Positions 51,494-61,098 of a stretch of 64,000 bases of DNA are shown piece after piece. The notes beneath the pieces are model-generated. The model was given only the letters and a program-made list of their open reading frames with translations, searched no databases and was not told the DNA's origin. How positions within the stretch are numbered: position 1 is the first letter of the stretch; the number at the start of each line of letters is the position of its first letter. A program made the position numbers and the translations under genes. Location of the stretch: contig NZ_JARVKW010000026.1 of NCBI RefSeq assembly GCF_029813775.1, forward strand, positions 44,899 to 108,898, given 5' to 3'. The stretch comes from Streptomyces sp. DH24. GTDB taxonomy: Bacteria > Actinomycetota > Actinomycetes > Streptomycetales > Streptomycetaceae.

Positions 51494-54400
51494 CTACGAC
51501 CCCAGCACGGACGTGAGGAACTCGCCCGTCCAGGCCAGCAGGTCGCGGCCGACGAGCGGCTTGCCGCCGACCTTCGCGGTCTTCGGGCGCGGCACCAGCA
51601 CCTGGCGCACCGACGGCTTGATCACCGTGCCCGGGTACAGCCGCTTGAGGCGCAGTTCCTGCGACTCGCGCAACTCCACCGGCGCGAACCGGATGTTGGT
51701 GCCCTGCAGGACGATCTCGCCGACGCCGCACGCGCGGGCCAGCATGCGCAGCCCCGCCACCAGCAGCAGGTTCTCCACCGGCTCCGGCAACTTGCCGTAG
51801 CGGTCGACGAGTTCCTCCCGTACCGCCTTGATGTCCTCCTCCTTGTTGGCGGAGGCGATGGCACGGTAGGCCTGCAGGCGCAGCCGCTCGCCCGGCGCGT
51901 AGTCGTGCGGGACGTGCGCGTCGACCGGCAGCTCGATCTTGACCTCCAGCGGCGGCTCCTCCTGGATCTCGCCGGTCTCCAGCTGCCGCCGGTAGTCCGC
52001 GACGGCCTCGCCGACCATGCGGACGTACAGGTCGAAGCCGACGCCCGCGATGTGGCCGGACTGCTCGCCGCCGAGGAGGTTTCCGGCGCCCCGGATCTCC
52101 AGGTCCTTCATCGCCACGTACATGCCGGCGCCCATCTCCGTGTGCTGGGCGATGGTCGCCAGCCGCTCGTGGGCCGTCTCCGTCAGCGGCTTCTCCGGCG
52201 GGTACAGGAAGTACGCGTAACCGCGCTCGCGGCCACGTCCGACACGGCCGCGCAGCTGGTGCAACTGGGACAGGCCGAAGGTGTCGCCGCGCTCCACGAT
52301 CAGCGTGTTCGCGTTGGAGATGTCGATGCCGGACTCCACGATCGTCGTGGAGACCAGCACGTCGAACTTCTTCTCCCAGAAGTCCACGACGACCTGCTCC
52401 AGCGCCGACTCCGACATCTGGCCGTGGGCGGTGGCGATGCGCGCCTCGGGCACGATGTCCCGCAGCCGGGCCGCCGCGCGGTCGATCGACTCGACACGGT
52501 TGTGGATGTAGAAGACCTGGCCCTCGCGCAGCAGCTCACGGCGGATGGCCGCGCCGATCTGCCGCTCCTCGTACGGGCCGACGAAGGTGAGCACCGGGTG
52601 CCGCTCCTCCGGCGGAGTCGTGATCGTCGACATCTCCCGGATGCCGGTCACGGCCATCTCCAGGGTGCGCGGGATGGGCGTCGCCGACATGGTCAGCACG
52701 TCGACGTTGGCGCGGAGCTTCTTCAGCTGCTCCTTGTGCTCGACGCCGAAGCGCTGCTCCTCGTCGACGACGACCAGGCCGAGGTCCTTGAACTTGGTCT
52801 CCGAGGAGAACAGCCGGTGCGTGCCGATGACGACGTCCACCGAGCCCTCCCGCAGGCCCTCCAGGACCGCCTTGGCCTCGGTGTCCGTCTGGAAGCGGGA
52901 CAGCGCCTTCACCGTCACGGGGAACTGCGCGTACCGCTCGCTGAACGTCCCGAAGTGCTGCTGCACCAGCAGCGTGGTCGGCACCAGCACCGCCACCTGC
53001 TTGCCGTCCTGGACGGCCTTGAAGGCGGCCCGGACCGCGATCTCCGTCTTGCCGTAGCCGACGTCGCCGCAGATCAGGCGGTCCATGGGGACGGACTTCT
53101 CCATGTCCTCCTTGACCTCGGCGATGGTGGTCAGCTGGTCCGGCGTCTCCGCGTACGGGAAGGCGTCCTCCAGCTCGCGCTGCCAGGGGGTGTCCGGCGC
53201 GAAGGTGTGGCCGGGGGCGGCCATGCGGGCGCTGTAGAGCTTGATGAGATCGGCGGCGATCTCCTTGACTGCCTTCTTCGCGCGGGCCTTCGTCTTCGTC
53301 CAGTCGGCGCCGCCCAGCCGGTGCAGCGTGGGGGCCTCGCCGCCGACGTACTTGGTGATCTGCTCCAGCTGGTCGGTGGGGATGTAGAGCCGGTCGCCGG
53401 GCTGGCCCCGCTTGGCGGGCGCGTACTCCACGACCAGGTACTCGCGCGTGGCGCCCTGCACGGTGCGCTGCACCATCTCGATGTAGCGGCCCACGCCGTG
53501 CTGCTCGTGGACGATGTGGTCGCCGGGCTCCAGGGTGAGCGGGTCGATCGTCTTGCGGCGCCGCGCGGGCATGCGGGCGCCGTCCCGCCCGGCGGCCTTC
53601 TGGCCGGACAGGTCGGTCTCGGTCAGGACGGCGAGCTTCAGCGCCGGATCGACGAAGCCGTAGTCGATGGAGCCGCAGGCCACGTGCACGACGGACGGCG
53701 TCAGGGTCGTCAGGTCGGCGGCCTGACGGGCCGCGATGCCCTCGCCGCCGAGCACCTCGACCGTGCGGGCGGCCGGGCCGTGCGCCTCGGTGACGTAGAC
53801 CGTGCGCCAGCCGTCGGCCAGCCAGCCCTTGGTGTCGGCGAGCGCCTTCGCCGTGTCGCCCCGGTAGGTGTCCGGCGCGCGCATGCCCAGCTTCAGCGTG
53901 TCGGCCTCTTCGAGGGCGTCGTCCGCGGCGAACGGCGACACCGACCACCACATCATGTCCAGCTCGCGGGCCCGGTCGCGGACGTCCGCCAGGGACCACA
54001 GGGAGGCCGCGCCGACGTCGATGGGCGCCTCACCGCCGCCTGCCGTCGCGGCCCAGGACGCCTGGAGGAACTCCTGGCTGGTGGCGACCAGGTCCGAAGC
54101 CCGCGTGCGCACCCGCTCCGGATCGCACACGACGGCCATGGCGCCCTTGGGCAGCACGTCGAGCAGCAGCTCCATGTCGTCCACGAGGACCGGGGCGAGG
54201 GACTCCATGCCCTCGACGGCGATGCCCTCGGCGATCTTGCCGAGCAGCTCGCCCAGCTCGGGGTGGGCCTCGGCGAGGGCACGCGCACGCGTACGGACGT
54301 CCTCGGTGAGCAGCAGCTCGCGGCACGGCGGCGCCCACAGGCCGTGCTCGGCGACCTCCAGGGAGCGCTGGTCGGCGACCTTGAAGTAGCGGATCTCCTC

Positions 54401-55030
54401 CACGTCGTCGCCCCAGAACTCGACGCGCAGGGGGTGCTCCTCGGTGGGCGGGAACACGTCCAGGATGCCGCCGCGTACGGCGAACTCGCCGCGCTTCTCC
54501 ACGAGCTCCACGCGCGCGTACGCGGCGGCCGCGAGGGCCTCCACCACGGCGTTCAGGTCGGCGGTCCGGCCCTGGCGCAGGGCGACCGGAACGAGGTCGC
54601 CGAGGCCCTTGACCTGCGGCTGCAGCACGGAACGGACAGGCGCGACGACCACGGAGACGGGGCCGGTGCCGGGGTCGGCGGGGTCGGGGTGGGCGAGGCG
54701 CCTGAGGACGGCGAGGCGGCGGCCGACGGTGTCGCTGCGCGGGCTGAGGCGCTCGTGCGGGAGCGTCTCCCAGGAGGGGTACTCGACGACGCCCTCGGAC
54801 GGCAGCAGGGAGCGCAGCGCCGCGGCCAGGTCCTCGGCCTCGCGGCCGGTGGCCGTCACGGCGAGCACGGGTCGGCCGGACTCGCGGGCCAGGGCGGCCA
54901 CGGCGAAGGGGCGGGCCGCCGGGGGGCCGACCAGGTCGACGTGTGTACGGGTGCCGTCGGAGGCCGCGCCGATCGCTTCCGCGAGGGCGGGGTCCTTGAC
55001 GACTGCGTCGAGCAGACCGTGCAGGCTCAT
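51494..55030 (-). CDS. mfd: Transcription-repair coupling factor
   Basis: DNA translocase of 1178 residues that removes RNA polymerase stalled at lesions and recruits UvrA. N-terminal UvrB-like modules (about 1-350: LAVTATGREAEDLAAALRSL, ERLSPRSDTVGRRLAVLRRL), the polymerase-interacting domain (about 480-560: RRKTIDPLTLEPGDHIVHEQ), RecG-like helicase domains (Walker A DVGYGKTEIAVRAAF, motif II VVDEEQRFGV, motif VI LHQLRGRVGRGRERGYAYF) and the C-terminal autoinhibitory domain are all present. ATG 55030 follows GGAAAG. It stands alone. Upstream lies a 703-bp gap with C-tracts and a degenerate repeat. Confidence 0.97.
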   Translation of the reverse strand: MSLHGLLDAVVKDPALAEAIGAASDGTRTHVDLVGPPAARPFAVAALARESGRPVLAVTATGREAEDLAAALRSLLPSEGVVEYPSWETLPHERLSPRSDTVGRRLAVLRRLAHPDPADPGTGPVSVVVAPVRSVLQPQVKGLGDLVPVALRQGRTADLNAVVEALAAAAYARVELVEKRGEFAVRGGILDVFPPTEEHPLRVEFWGDDVEEIRYFKVADQRSLEVAEHGLWAPPCRELLLTEDVRTRARALAEAHPELGELLGKIAEGIAVEGMESLAPVLVDDMELLLDVLPKGAMAVVCDPERVRTRASDLVATSQEFLQASWAATAGGGEAPIDVGAASLWSLADVRDRARELDMMWWSVSPFAADDALEEADTLKLGMRAPDTYRGDTAKALADTKGWLADGWRTVYVTEAHGPAARTVEVLGGEGIAARQAADLTTLTPSVVHVACGSIDYGFVDPALKLAVLTETDLSGQKAAGRDGARMPARRRKTIDPLTLEPGDHIVHEQHGVGRYIEMVQRTVQGATREYLVVEYAPAKRGQPGDRLYIPTDQLEQITKYVGGEAPTLHRLGGADWTKTKARAKKAVKEIAADLIKLYSARMAAPGHTFAPDTPWQRELEDAFPYAETPDQLTTIAEVKEDMEKSVPMDRLICGDVGYGKTEIAVRAAFKAVQDGKQVAVLVPTTLLVQQHFGTFSERYAQFPVTVKALSRFQTDTEAKAVLEGLREGSVDVVIGTHRLFSSETKFKDLGLVVVDEEQRFGVEHKEQLKKLRANVDVLTMSATPIPRTLEMAVTGIREMSTITTPPEERHPVLTFVGPYEERQIGAAIRRELLREGQVFYIHNRVESIDRAAARLRDIVPEARIATAHGQMSESALEQVVVDFWEKKFDVLVSTTIVESGIDISNANTLIVERGDTFGLSQLHQLRGRVGRGRERGYAYFLYPPEKPLTETAHERLATIAQHTEMGAGMYVAMKDLEIRGAGNLLGGEQSGHIAGVGFDLYVRMVGEAVADYRRQLETGEIQEEPPLEVKIELPVDAHVPHDYAPGERLRLQAYRAIASANKEEDIKAVREELVDRYGKLPEPVENLLLVAGLRMLARACGVGEIVLQGTNIRFAPVELRESQELRLKRLYPGTVIKPSVRQVLVPRPKTAKVGGKPLVGRDLLAWTGEFLTSVLGS

Positions 55031-55170
55031 TGAAGGGGGCTTTCCGTCCGGGTCGGCAACACGAAGAGCCCGACGCGCGCTGCGGGCCGGGGGTCTCCAG
55101 CGTACGACGCCGGCGCGGCGGGCGCCGGGGGTGTGGACATCGCCGGGGGCGGCGACCGTGACCGGCGTCG

Positions 55171-55330
55171 CGGTGACCGCGGGGTGGGTCGCGCGGCCCG
55201 GCGCCACCGGCTCGCCGCCCGGCTGCACCGCCGCTCAGCTGTCCGGCGTTGCCCGGTCGCCCGGCGTTGCGCTGACCGCACGGGGTCGCGCAGCCCGGCA
55301 CCATCGGGTTGCCGCCCGCGCCCACCCGTG
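55171..55330. repeat. Degenerate direct repeat upstream of mfd
   Basis: Segments starting near 55175 and 55272 resemble each other (GACCGC, then GGTCGCGC, GCCCGGC and CGCCGCCCG), with a period of about 97 bp and roughly 75% identity by eye. Non-coding part of the gap 55031-55733. Confidence 0.5.
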
Positions 55331-55599
55331 CCGCCCCAGCGGCACGACTGCCCGCGGCTAGCGGCGTGCCGCCACCGCAGCCGCCCGCGCGGGATGGGCG
55401 GGACGGGATGGGATGGGCCACCGGGCCGCAGTCGCGTACGGCGGGAAGGGGACGTGTCGGGGGGTGTCCGCCCGCAGCGGTTGGCGCGTCAACACCCCGC
55501 ACTTCGCAAGCAACCGATTCCGCTCCGTTCCGAGGACGGACACCCCCGGGCGCGGCCCCGACCCACCCACCGAACCGACAGCGCAACGCACGCCACCCA

Positions 55600-55644
55600 C
55601 CCCCCCCCCCCACGCCCCCGCCGGCCACCCCCCCCACCCCCCCC
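55600..55644 (-). other. C/G homopolymer tract, G-quadruplex candidate on the minus strand
   Basis: Plus-strand C runs of 12 (55600-55611), 5 (55615-55619), 8 (55628-55635) and 8 (55637-55644) give four G runs on the minus strand with loops of 1, 8 and 3 bases. Any transcript reading out of the permease gene carries this G-rich tract, and it lies about 570 bp ahead of the mfd start. Confidence 0.6.
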
Positions 55645-55733
55645 GGCACGGCGCGGCGCCGGGAGTCCCCGCGGACCCCCGGCGCCGTTTCCCCCGCAAC
55701 CCCCGTGTGCGGTGGTCTGCGCAACCCGCGGAG

Positions 55734-58313
55734 CTACTCCGTCGCGATGGCGTTCAGGACGTTCATCCGCCCCGCTCTGAACGCCGGCACCAGCGCCGCG
55801 AACAGCCCCACGAGCGCCGAGGCCAGGAAGACGCCGATGATCGTCGGCCACGGGATCTCCAGCACCGTCAGCCCTTCGAGGGCGAGCAGCTGCTGGGCCG
55901 TCGCACCCCAGCCCATGCCCAGCCCCAGGCCGAGCAGCGCGCCGAAGAGGGCGATGACCACGGACTCCATGCGGATCATCCGGCGCAGCTGGCGCCGCGA
56001 CAGACCGATCGCCCGCATCAGTCCGATCTCCCGGGTGCGCTCCACCACCGACAGCGCGAGGGTGTTCACGACTCCGAGGATCGCGACGATGATCGCCAGG
56101 GCCAGCAGACCGTAGATCATGTTCAGCAGCTGGCCGATCTGGTCCTTCAGGGCTTCCTTGTAGTCGGTCTGGTCACGGACGGTGTACTGCGGATAGTCGT
56201 GCAGGGCCGACTTCAGCGACTTGTAGGCCGCCGCCTCCTGGCCGTCCTTCGCCGAGGCGAACAGCAGCATGTCGAGCGGCATCTTCTCCGCCGGCACGTA
56301 CTTGGCCAGCGTGTCGATGGACGTGTACATCGCGCCCGCGTCGATGACGACGTCGCTGCTGGTGATCGCCCGGACCGTCAGACGCCCGGTGGAGCCGTCC
56401 CGGAACGCGACCTCGACCGTCGAGCCGAGCCGGATCCCGTGGTCCTCGGCGAACTTCTCGTGGACGGACATCGAGTCGGGCCGGTAGGCGTCCGTGAGCT
56501 TGCCGGCGACGGTCCCGGTGCGCACGTCGGTGGCGTAGGACGGGTCGGCCGCCGTGATCGCGGTGTCCTTGAGCGTCTTGCCGTCGGGCGTGGTGAAGTC
56601 GGCCTCGGTCCACTTGTACTCGGTGATCCGCTCAAGCCCGGGCGCCGCCTTCGCGGCCCGTACCGCCTCCGGCGTGAGCAGCTGCCCGGTGTCGGACTGG
56701 ACGATGAAGTCCGTGCCGACGGTCTTGTCGAGCTGGTCGGTCGCCGAGGCCACCATGGAGGAGCCGACGACGGACAGGCAGGCGACCAGCGCGAGGCCGA
56801 TCATCAGGGCCGCGCCGGTGGCGCCGGTGCGCCGCGGGTTGCGCAGGGCGTTGCGCTCGGCCATGCGGCCGACGGGGCCGAAGGCCCGCAGCAGGACCGC
56901 GCCGAGGACGCGGACCACGCCGCCCGCGAGGAGCGGCCCGATGACGACGAAGCCGATCAGGGTCAGCACGATGCCGAGGCCGAGCCACATCGACCCCTCG
57001 GAGGCCTTGTCGGCCCGCGCGGTCAGGTAGAGCGCGCCGGCGCCGCCGGCGGTGAGGACGGTGCCGATCACACCCCGCACCCAGCCGGCCCGGGCGTCCG
57101 CGGGGGCGCCCGCGTCGCGCAGCGCCGCCATCGGCGAGATCCGCCCGGCGCGCCGCGCGGGCAGGTACGCGGCGAGGACGGTGACGACCACGCCGAGGAC
57201 GAGGCCGACGACGGGGGTGGTCCAGGCGATGGTCAGATCGTCGGTGGACAGTTCCATGCCCATCCCGCCCATGAGCTTCATCAGCCCGATCGCGAGCCCG
57301 ACGCCCGCGCCGACGCCGAGCAGCGAGCCGACCAGGCCGAGCAGCAGCGCCTCGGCCAGCACCGACCGGTTGACCTGCTTGCGGCTGGAGCCGATGGCGC
57401 GCATCAGGCCGATCTCGCGGGTGCGCTGGGCGACCAGCATCGAGAAGGTGTTGATGATCAGGAAGATGCCGACGAGGAAGGCGATCCCGGCGAAGCCGAG
57501 CATCGCGTACTTCATGACGCTCATGAAGCCCTCGACGTCCTTCTGGTTGGCGTCCGCGGTCTCCTTCGCGGTCTGCACCTTGTACTCGCCGCCGAGCGCG
57601 GCCGTCACGTTCTCCTTCAGCCGCGCGTCGCTGACTCCGGCCGCGGCGGTGACGTTGACGTTGGTGTAGACGTCCGATTGGCCGACGAGGGCCTGCTGGG
57701 CGGTCGCGGTGTCGAGGTAGAAGATCGCGGCGCCGGGGTTGGTGACGGTGAAGTCGGCGAGGCCGGAGATCTTCGCGGTGTGTGTGCCGACGGCGGTGAT
57801 CACGCCGATCTCGTCGCCGAGCCTCAGGTCGTGCTTGTCGGCGGTGTCGGCGTCGACCATCACCTGGTCGGGTCCCTTGGGCGCCGCTCCGGACGTGATG
57901 TCCATGGTGCGGGCCTCGTTGCTGTTCCAGCTGCCGACGATGGTGGGCGCGCCGCCGGTGGGCGACAGGCTGTCCTTGTCGGCGTCGACGACGGTCACCG
58001 AGGTCGAGAAGACGGTTCCCTCGGCCGACTTGACGCCGTCGGCGGTGCGCACCTTGTCGAGGACGGCGGCCGGCATCACGGGCGGCCGGCCGTTGTCGGA
58101 GGTGGTCTCGCCGGTGTCGGAGGAGCCCTTGGCGCTCACCGTCACGTCGGAGGAGGTGGCGGCGAAGAGTTTGTCGAAGGTGGTGGACATCGTGTCCGTG
58201 AAGACGAGGGTCCCGCTGACGAAGGCCACCGACAGCAGCACGGCGATCGCCGACAGCGCCATCCGGCCCTTGTGCGCGAGGAAGTTGCGCATGGAGGTCT
58301 TCAGCACGGTCAT
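55734..58313 (-). CDS. ABC transporter permease, FtsX/MacB type
   Basis: Permease of 859 residues with two FtsX domains. A first helix near 17-37, a MacB-like periplasmic-type domain, three helices (about 265-400, with MLVAQRTREIGLMRAIGSSR), a central pair, a second external domain, and three C-terminal helices starting with LLALAIIVAILGVVNTLAL and VERTREIGLMRAIGLSRRQL. It ends normally with GRMNVLNAIATE and a stop. It is a paralogue of the permease at 29904. ATG 58313 overlaps the stop of the upstream ATPase gene by four bases. Exported substrate unknown. Confidence 0.95.
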   Translation of the reverse strand: MTVLKTSMRNFLAHKGRMALSAIAVLLSVAFVSGTLVFTDTMSTTFDKLFAATSSDVTVSAKGSSDTGETTSDNGRPPVMPAAVLDKVRTADGVKSAEGTVFSTSVTVVDADKDSLSPTGGAPTIVGSWNSNEARTMDITSGAAPKGPDQVMVDADTADKHDLRLGDEIGVITAVGTHTAKISGLADFTVTNPGAAIFYLDTATAQQALVGQSDVYTNVNVTAAAGVSDARLKENVTAALGGEYKVQTAKETADANQKDVEGFMSVMKYAMLGFAGIAFLVGIFLIINTFSMLVAQRTREIGLMRAIGSSRKQVNRSVLAEALLLGLVGSLLGVGAGVGLAIGLMKLMGGMGMELSTDDLTIAWTTPVVGLVLGVVVTVLAAYLPARRAGRISPMAALRDAGAPADARAGWVRGVIGTVLTAGGAGALYLTARADKASEGSMWLGLGIVLTLIGFVVIGPLLAGGVVRVLGAVLLRAFGPVGRMAERNALRNPRRTGATGAALMIGLALVACLSVVGSSMVASATDQLDKTVGTDFIVQSDTGQLLTPEAVRAAKAAPGLERITEYKWTEADFTTPDGKTLKDTAITAADPSYATDVRTGTVAGKLTDAYRPDSMSVHEKFAEDHGIRLGSTVEVAFRDGSTGRLTVRAITSSDVVIDAGAMYTSIDTLAKYVPAEKMPLDMLLFASAKDGQEAAAYKSLKSALHDYPQYTVRDQTDYKEALKDQIGQLLNMIYGLLALAIIVAILGVVNTLALSVVERTREIGLMRAIGLSRRQLRRMIRMESVVIALFGALLGLGLGMGWGATAQQLLALEGLTVLEIPWPTIIGVFLASALVGLFAALVPAFRAGRMNVLNAIATE

Positions 58314-59098
58314 GACGTGCGCCCCCGGGCGTCGAAGTCCTTCATGCGGTCCAGGACCTGCTCGGCGGTCGGCCGGTTCATCTCGTCGACGATGCGGCCG
58401 TCGGCGAGGTACAGCACACGGTCGGCGTACGAGGCGGCGACCGGGTCGTGGGTGACCATGACGATGGTCTGGCCCAGGTCGTCCACGGAGCGGCGCAGGA
58501 AGCCCAGCACCTCGGCGCCGGCGCGGGAGTCGAGGTTGCCGGTCGGCTCGTCGCCGAAGATGATCTCCGGCCGGGCGGCCAGGGCCCGCGCGACCGCGAC
58601 CCGCTGCTGCTGGCCGCCGGACAGCTGGGTGGGCCGGTGCCTGAGCCGGTCGGCGAGGCCGACGGTCTGCACGACGCGGTCCAGCCACTCCTTGTCGGGC
58701 TTGCGGCCGGCGATGTCCATGGGCAGCGTGATGTTCTCGATCGCGTTGAGCGTCGGCAGCAGGTTGAACGCCTGGAAGATGAACCCGACGCGGTCGCGGC
58801 GCAGTTGGGTGAGCTTCTTGTCCTTCAGGCCGGTGATCTCGGTCTCGTCCAGGTAGATGTGCCCGGACGTCACGGTGTCGAGCCCGGCGAGGCAGTGCAT
58901 CAGCGTGGACTTGCCGGAGCCCGACGGGCCCATGATCGCGGTGAACTGCCCGCGGGCGATGTCCACGTCGACGTGGTCGAGGGCGACGACCCGGGTCTCC
59001 CCGGCCCCGTACGCCTTGACGACCTGCCGCGCTCGCGCGGCAACGGCCGTACGCCCTCCAGTACCCCCGTGCCTGGGAATGGTTACAGCCGATGTCAC
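58310..59098 (-). CDS. ABC transporter ATP-binding protein (MacB/LolD type)
   Basis: ATPase of 262 residues, partner of the downstream permease. Walker A GPSGSGKST, Q-loop IFQAFNLLPTL, signature LSGGQQQRVAVARALAARP, Walker B IIFGDEPTGNLDS and VMVTHDP are intact. It matches the ATPase at 29083 over nearly its full length, including MDIAGRKPDK, marking a duplicated system. GTG 59098 has GGAGA upstream. The gap to the divergent MFS gene (59099-59581, 483 bp) holds only minor symmetric bits (CCGAC-ATCAC-GTCGG near 59144; CCCCTAGGGG near 59384). Confidence 0.95.
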   Translation of the reverse strand: MTSAVTIPRHGGTGGRTAVAARARQVVKAYGAGETRVVALDHVDVDIARGQFTAIMGPSGSGKSTLMHCLAGLDTVTSGHIYLDETEITGLKDKKLTQLRRDRVGFIFQAFNLLPTLNAIENITLPMDIAGRKPDKEWLDRVVQTVGLADRLRHRPTQLSGGQQQRVAVARALAARPEIIFGDEPTGNLDSRAGAEVLGFLRRSVDDLGQTIVMVTHDPVAASYADRVLYLADGRIVDEMNRPTAEQVLDRMKDFDARGRTS

Positions 59099-59581
59099 GG
59101 TAAGTCTCCTATGTCGGTCATTGATTGCGTCGCGTGTGCTGCCCCGACATCACGTCGGTCGGTCGGTGGTGCGGGTGCTGACGTGGTCGAGTCTGGCCCG
59201 CCGGGGGCCCGCGGCGCGCTGGTGCCCGGCCCCGTTCCGTGCGGGGGAAAACCCCACCCCCGAAGGTGCGGTCCGTACGACCGGCCCCCCGCTCCCAGGC
59301 GGTGTAAAGCCAGGTTAAGGACGGCCGGTGTGCCGTCTCGTCCTCCAGCGGTACGAACCCTCCCCGAGCCGTAGTACGGAGGTACCCCTAGGGGCTGTCC
59401 CCCGGCGGGTGGAGCCGGTCTCGGGGTCGGTCCGCCCTCCGGTGCAGTCACTGTCCGCCCTGCCGTCGCGTGAGGATCAAGTGGGAAGCTGTCACGGAGC
59501 AGTTGGGTGCAAGGGGCAGGCACACGGTCGGCAGACCGTGGACGGGCCGCGGCGGCGGGCCCGGAGAGGGAGGGGACTCGG

Positions 59582-61078
59582 GTGGGCGGCACCAGACCCG
59601 CGACACAGGGCACCGCACGCGGCACCGGACCTGACCGGCGGGGCGCGGTCGTCGCGGCCCTGATGCTCGCGATGGCGCTGGCGGCGCTGGACTCCACGAT
59701 CGTGTCCACGGCCGTCCCGCAGATCGTCGGTGACCTCGGCGGGTTCTCGGTGTTCTCGTGGCTGTTCTCCGGCTATCTGCTGGCGGTGACGGTCACGCTG
59801 CCCGTGTACGGCAAGCTGTCCGACACCTTCGGCCGCAAGCCGGTGCTCGTGGCCGGCGCGGTCCTGTTCCTGCTGGGTTCGCTGCTGTGCGCGCTCGCCT
59901 GGAACATGTGGGCGCTGATCGCGTTCCGCGTCGTGCAGGGCCTGGGCGGCGGTGCGCTGCAGGGCACGGTGCAGACCCTGGCCGCCGACCTGTATCCCCT
60001 CAAGGACCGCCCGAAGATCCAGGCGAAGCTGTCCACGGTGTGGGCGGTGTCCGCGGTGGCGGGCCCGGGAGTCGGCGGGGTCCTCGCGGCGTACGCGGAC
60101 TGGCGGTGGATCTTCCTCGTCAACCTGCCGATCGGCGCCGCCGCCCTGTGGCTGATCGTCCGTCACCTCCACGAACCGGCGCGGGACGCCCCGGCCGTCC
60201 GTCCCCGCGTCGACTGGGCGGGCGCGCTGGCGGTGTTCGCGTGCGGAGGGGTGCTGCTCACGGCGCTGGTGCAGGGCGGGGTGGCCTGGCCGTGGCTGTC
60301 GACGCCGTCCCTCTCCCTGCTGGGGGCGGGAGTCGCGCTGCTGGTGGCGGTGGTGCTGATCGAACGGCGCGCGGCGGAGCCGATCATCCCGGGCTGGGTG
60401 TGGCGGCGGCGCACCATCGCCGCCGTCAACCTGGCGCTGGGCGCGCTCGGTCTGCTGATGGTGGCGCCGACCGTGTTCCTGCCCACCTACGCCCAGTCGG
60501 TCCTCGGCCTGGCGCCCGTGGCCGCCGGATTCGTGCTGTCCGTATGGACGTTGAGCTGGCCGGTGGCGGCGGCCCTGAGCCAGCACGTGTACCGCAGGAT
60601 CGGCTTCCGCAACACGGCGATGCTCGGCATCGGTACGGCCACGCTGGTCCTGGCCGCGTTCCCGCTGCTCCCCTACCCGGGCCGGCCCTGGCAGCCGGCG
60701 GCGCTGATGCTGCTGCTGGGCGCGGCGCTCGGACTGTTCCAACTCCCGCTGATCGTGGGCGTGCAGTCGACGGTGGGCTGGGCGGAGCGGGGCACGGCGA
60801 CCGCGTCGGTGCTGTTCTGCCGGCAGACCGGCCAGACCGTCGGCGCCGTCGTCTTCGGCGCGATAGCCAACGGTGTGCTCGCGGCCCGGCTCGGCGGCGC
60901 GGGCGACCTCGAATCGGTCACCCGCGCCCTGGACGCCGGCACCGCGCCGGAGGCCACCCGGCACGCCATCGCCGACGCGGTGCACGCCGTGTACCTGGGG
61001 GCGGCAGGGGCCGCGGCCTTGGCGTTCCTCGTGCTGGTGCTGCTGGCGCCGCGGGAATTCCCGGTGCTGAAGGACTGA
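59582..61078 (+). CDS. MFS drug exporter, DHA2 family (14 helices)
   Basis: Membrane proton antiporter of 498 residues. Helix 1 motif ALMLAMALAALDSTIVSTAV (motif D1 type) is followed by motif A in YGKLSDTFGRKPVLVAG and motif C in AVAGPGVGGVLAAYADWRWIF, typical of DHA2 exporters. Fourteen hydrophobic helices are countable. Likely exports drugs or cationic compounds. GTG 59582 (VGGTRPATQG) is chosen with GGAGGGG about seven bases upstream, not the longer frame from 59507. Followed after 20 bp by an acetyltransferase gene; no TetR regulator is adjacent. Confidence 0.92.
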   Translation: MGGTRPATQGTARGTGPDRRGAVVAALMLAMALAALDSTIVSTAVPQIVGDLGGFSVFSWLFSGYLLAVTVTLPVYGKLSDTFGRKPVLVAGAVLFLLGSLLCALAWNMWALIAFRVVQGLGGGALQGTVQTLAADLYPLKDRPKIQAKLSTVWAVSAVAGPGVGGVLAAYADWRWIFLVNLPIGAAALWLIVRHLHEPARDAPAVRPRVDWAGALAVFACGGVLLTALVQGGVAWPWLSTPSLSLLGAGVALLVAVVLIERRAAEPIIPGWVWRRRTIAAVNLALGALGLLMVAPTVFLPTYAQSVLGLAPVAAGFVLSVWTLSWPVAAALSQHVYRRIGFRNTAMLGIGTATLVLAAFPLLPYPGRPWQPAALMLLLGAALGLFQLPLIVGVQSTVGWAERGTATASVLFCRQTGQTVGAVVFGAIANGVLAARLGGAGDLESVTRALDAGTAPEATRHAIADAVHAVYLGAAGAAALAFLVLVLLAPREFPVLKD

Positions 61079-61098
61079 AGGTCCGTACGCTGCGGCTC

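Noticed and set aside
51413..55033. Plus-strand open frame of 1206 codons
   Set aside because: Lies exactly antisense to mfd, which has full helicase motifs. The frame is the Leu/Arg/Val/Gly-rich shadow typical of GC-rich DNA.
55413..58856. Plus-strand open frame of 1147 codons
   Set aside because: Antisense to the second ABC permease and ATPase; no recognisable domain.
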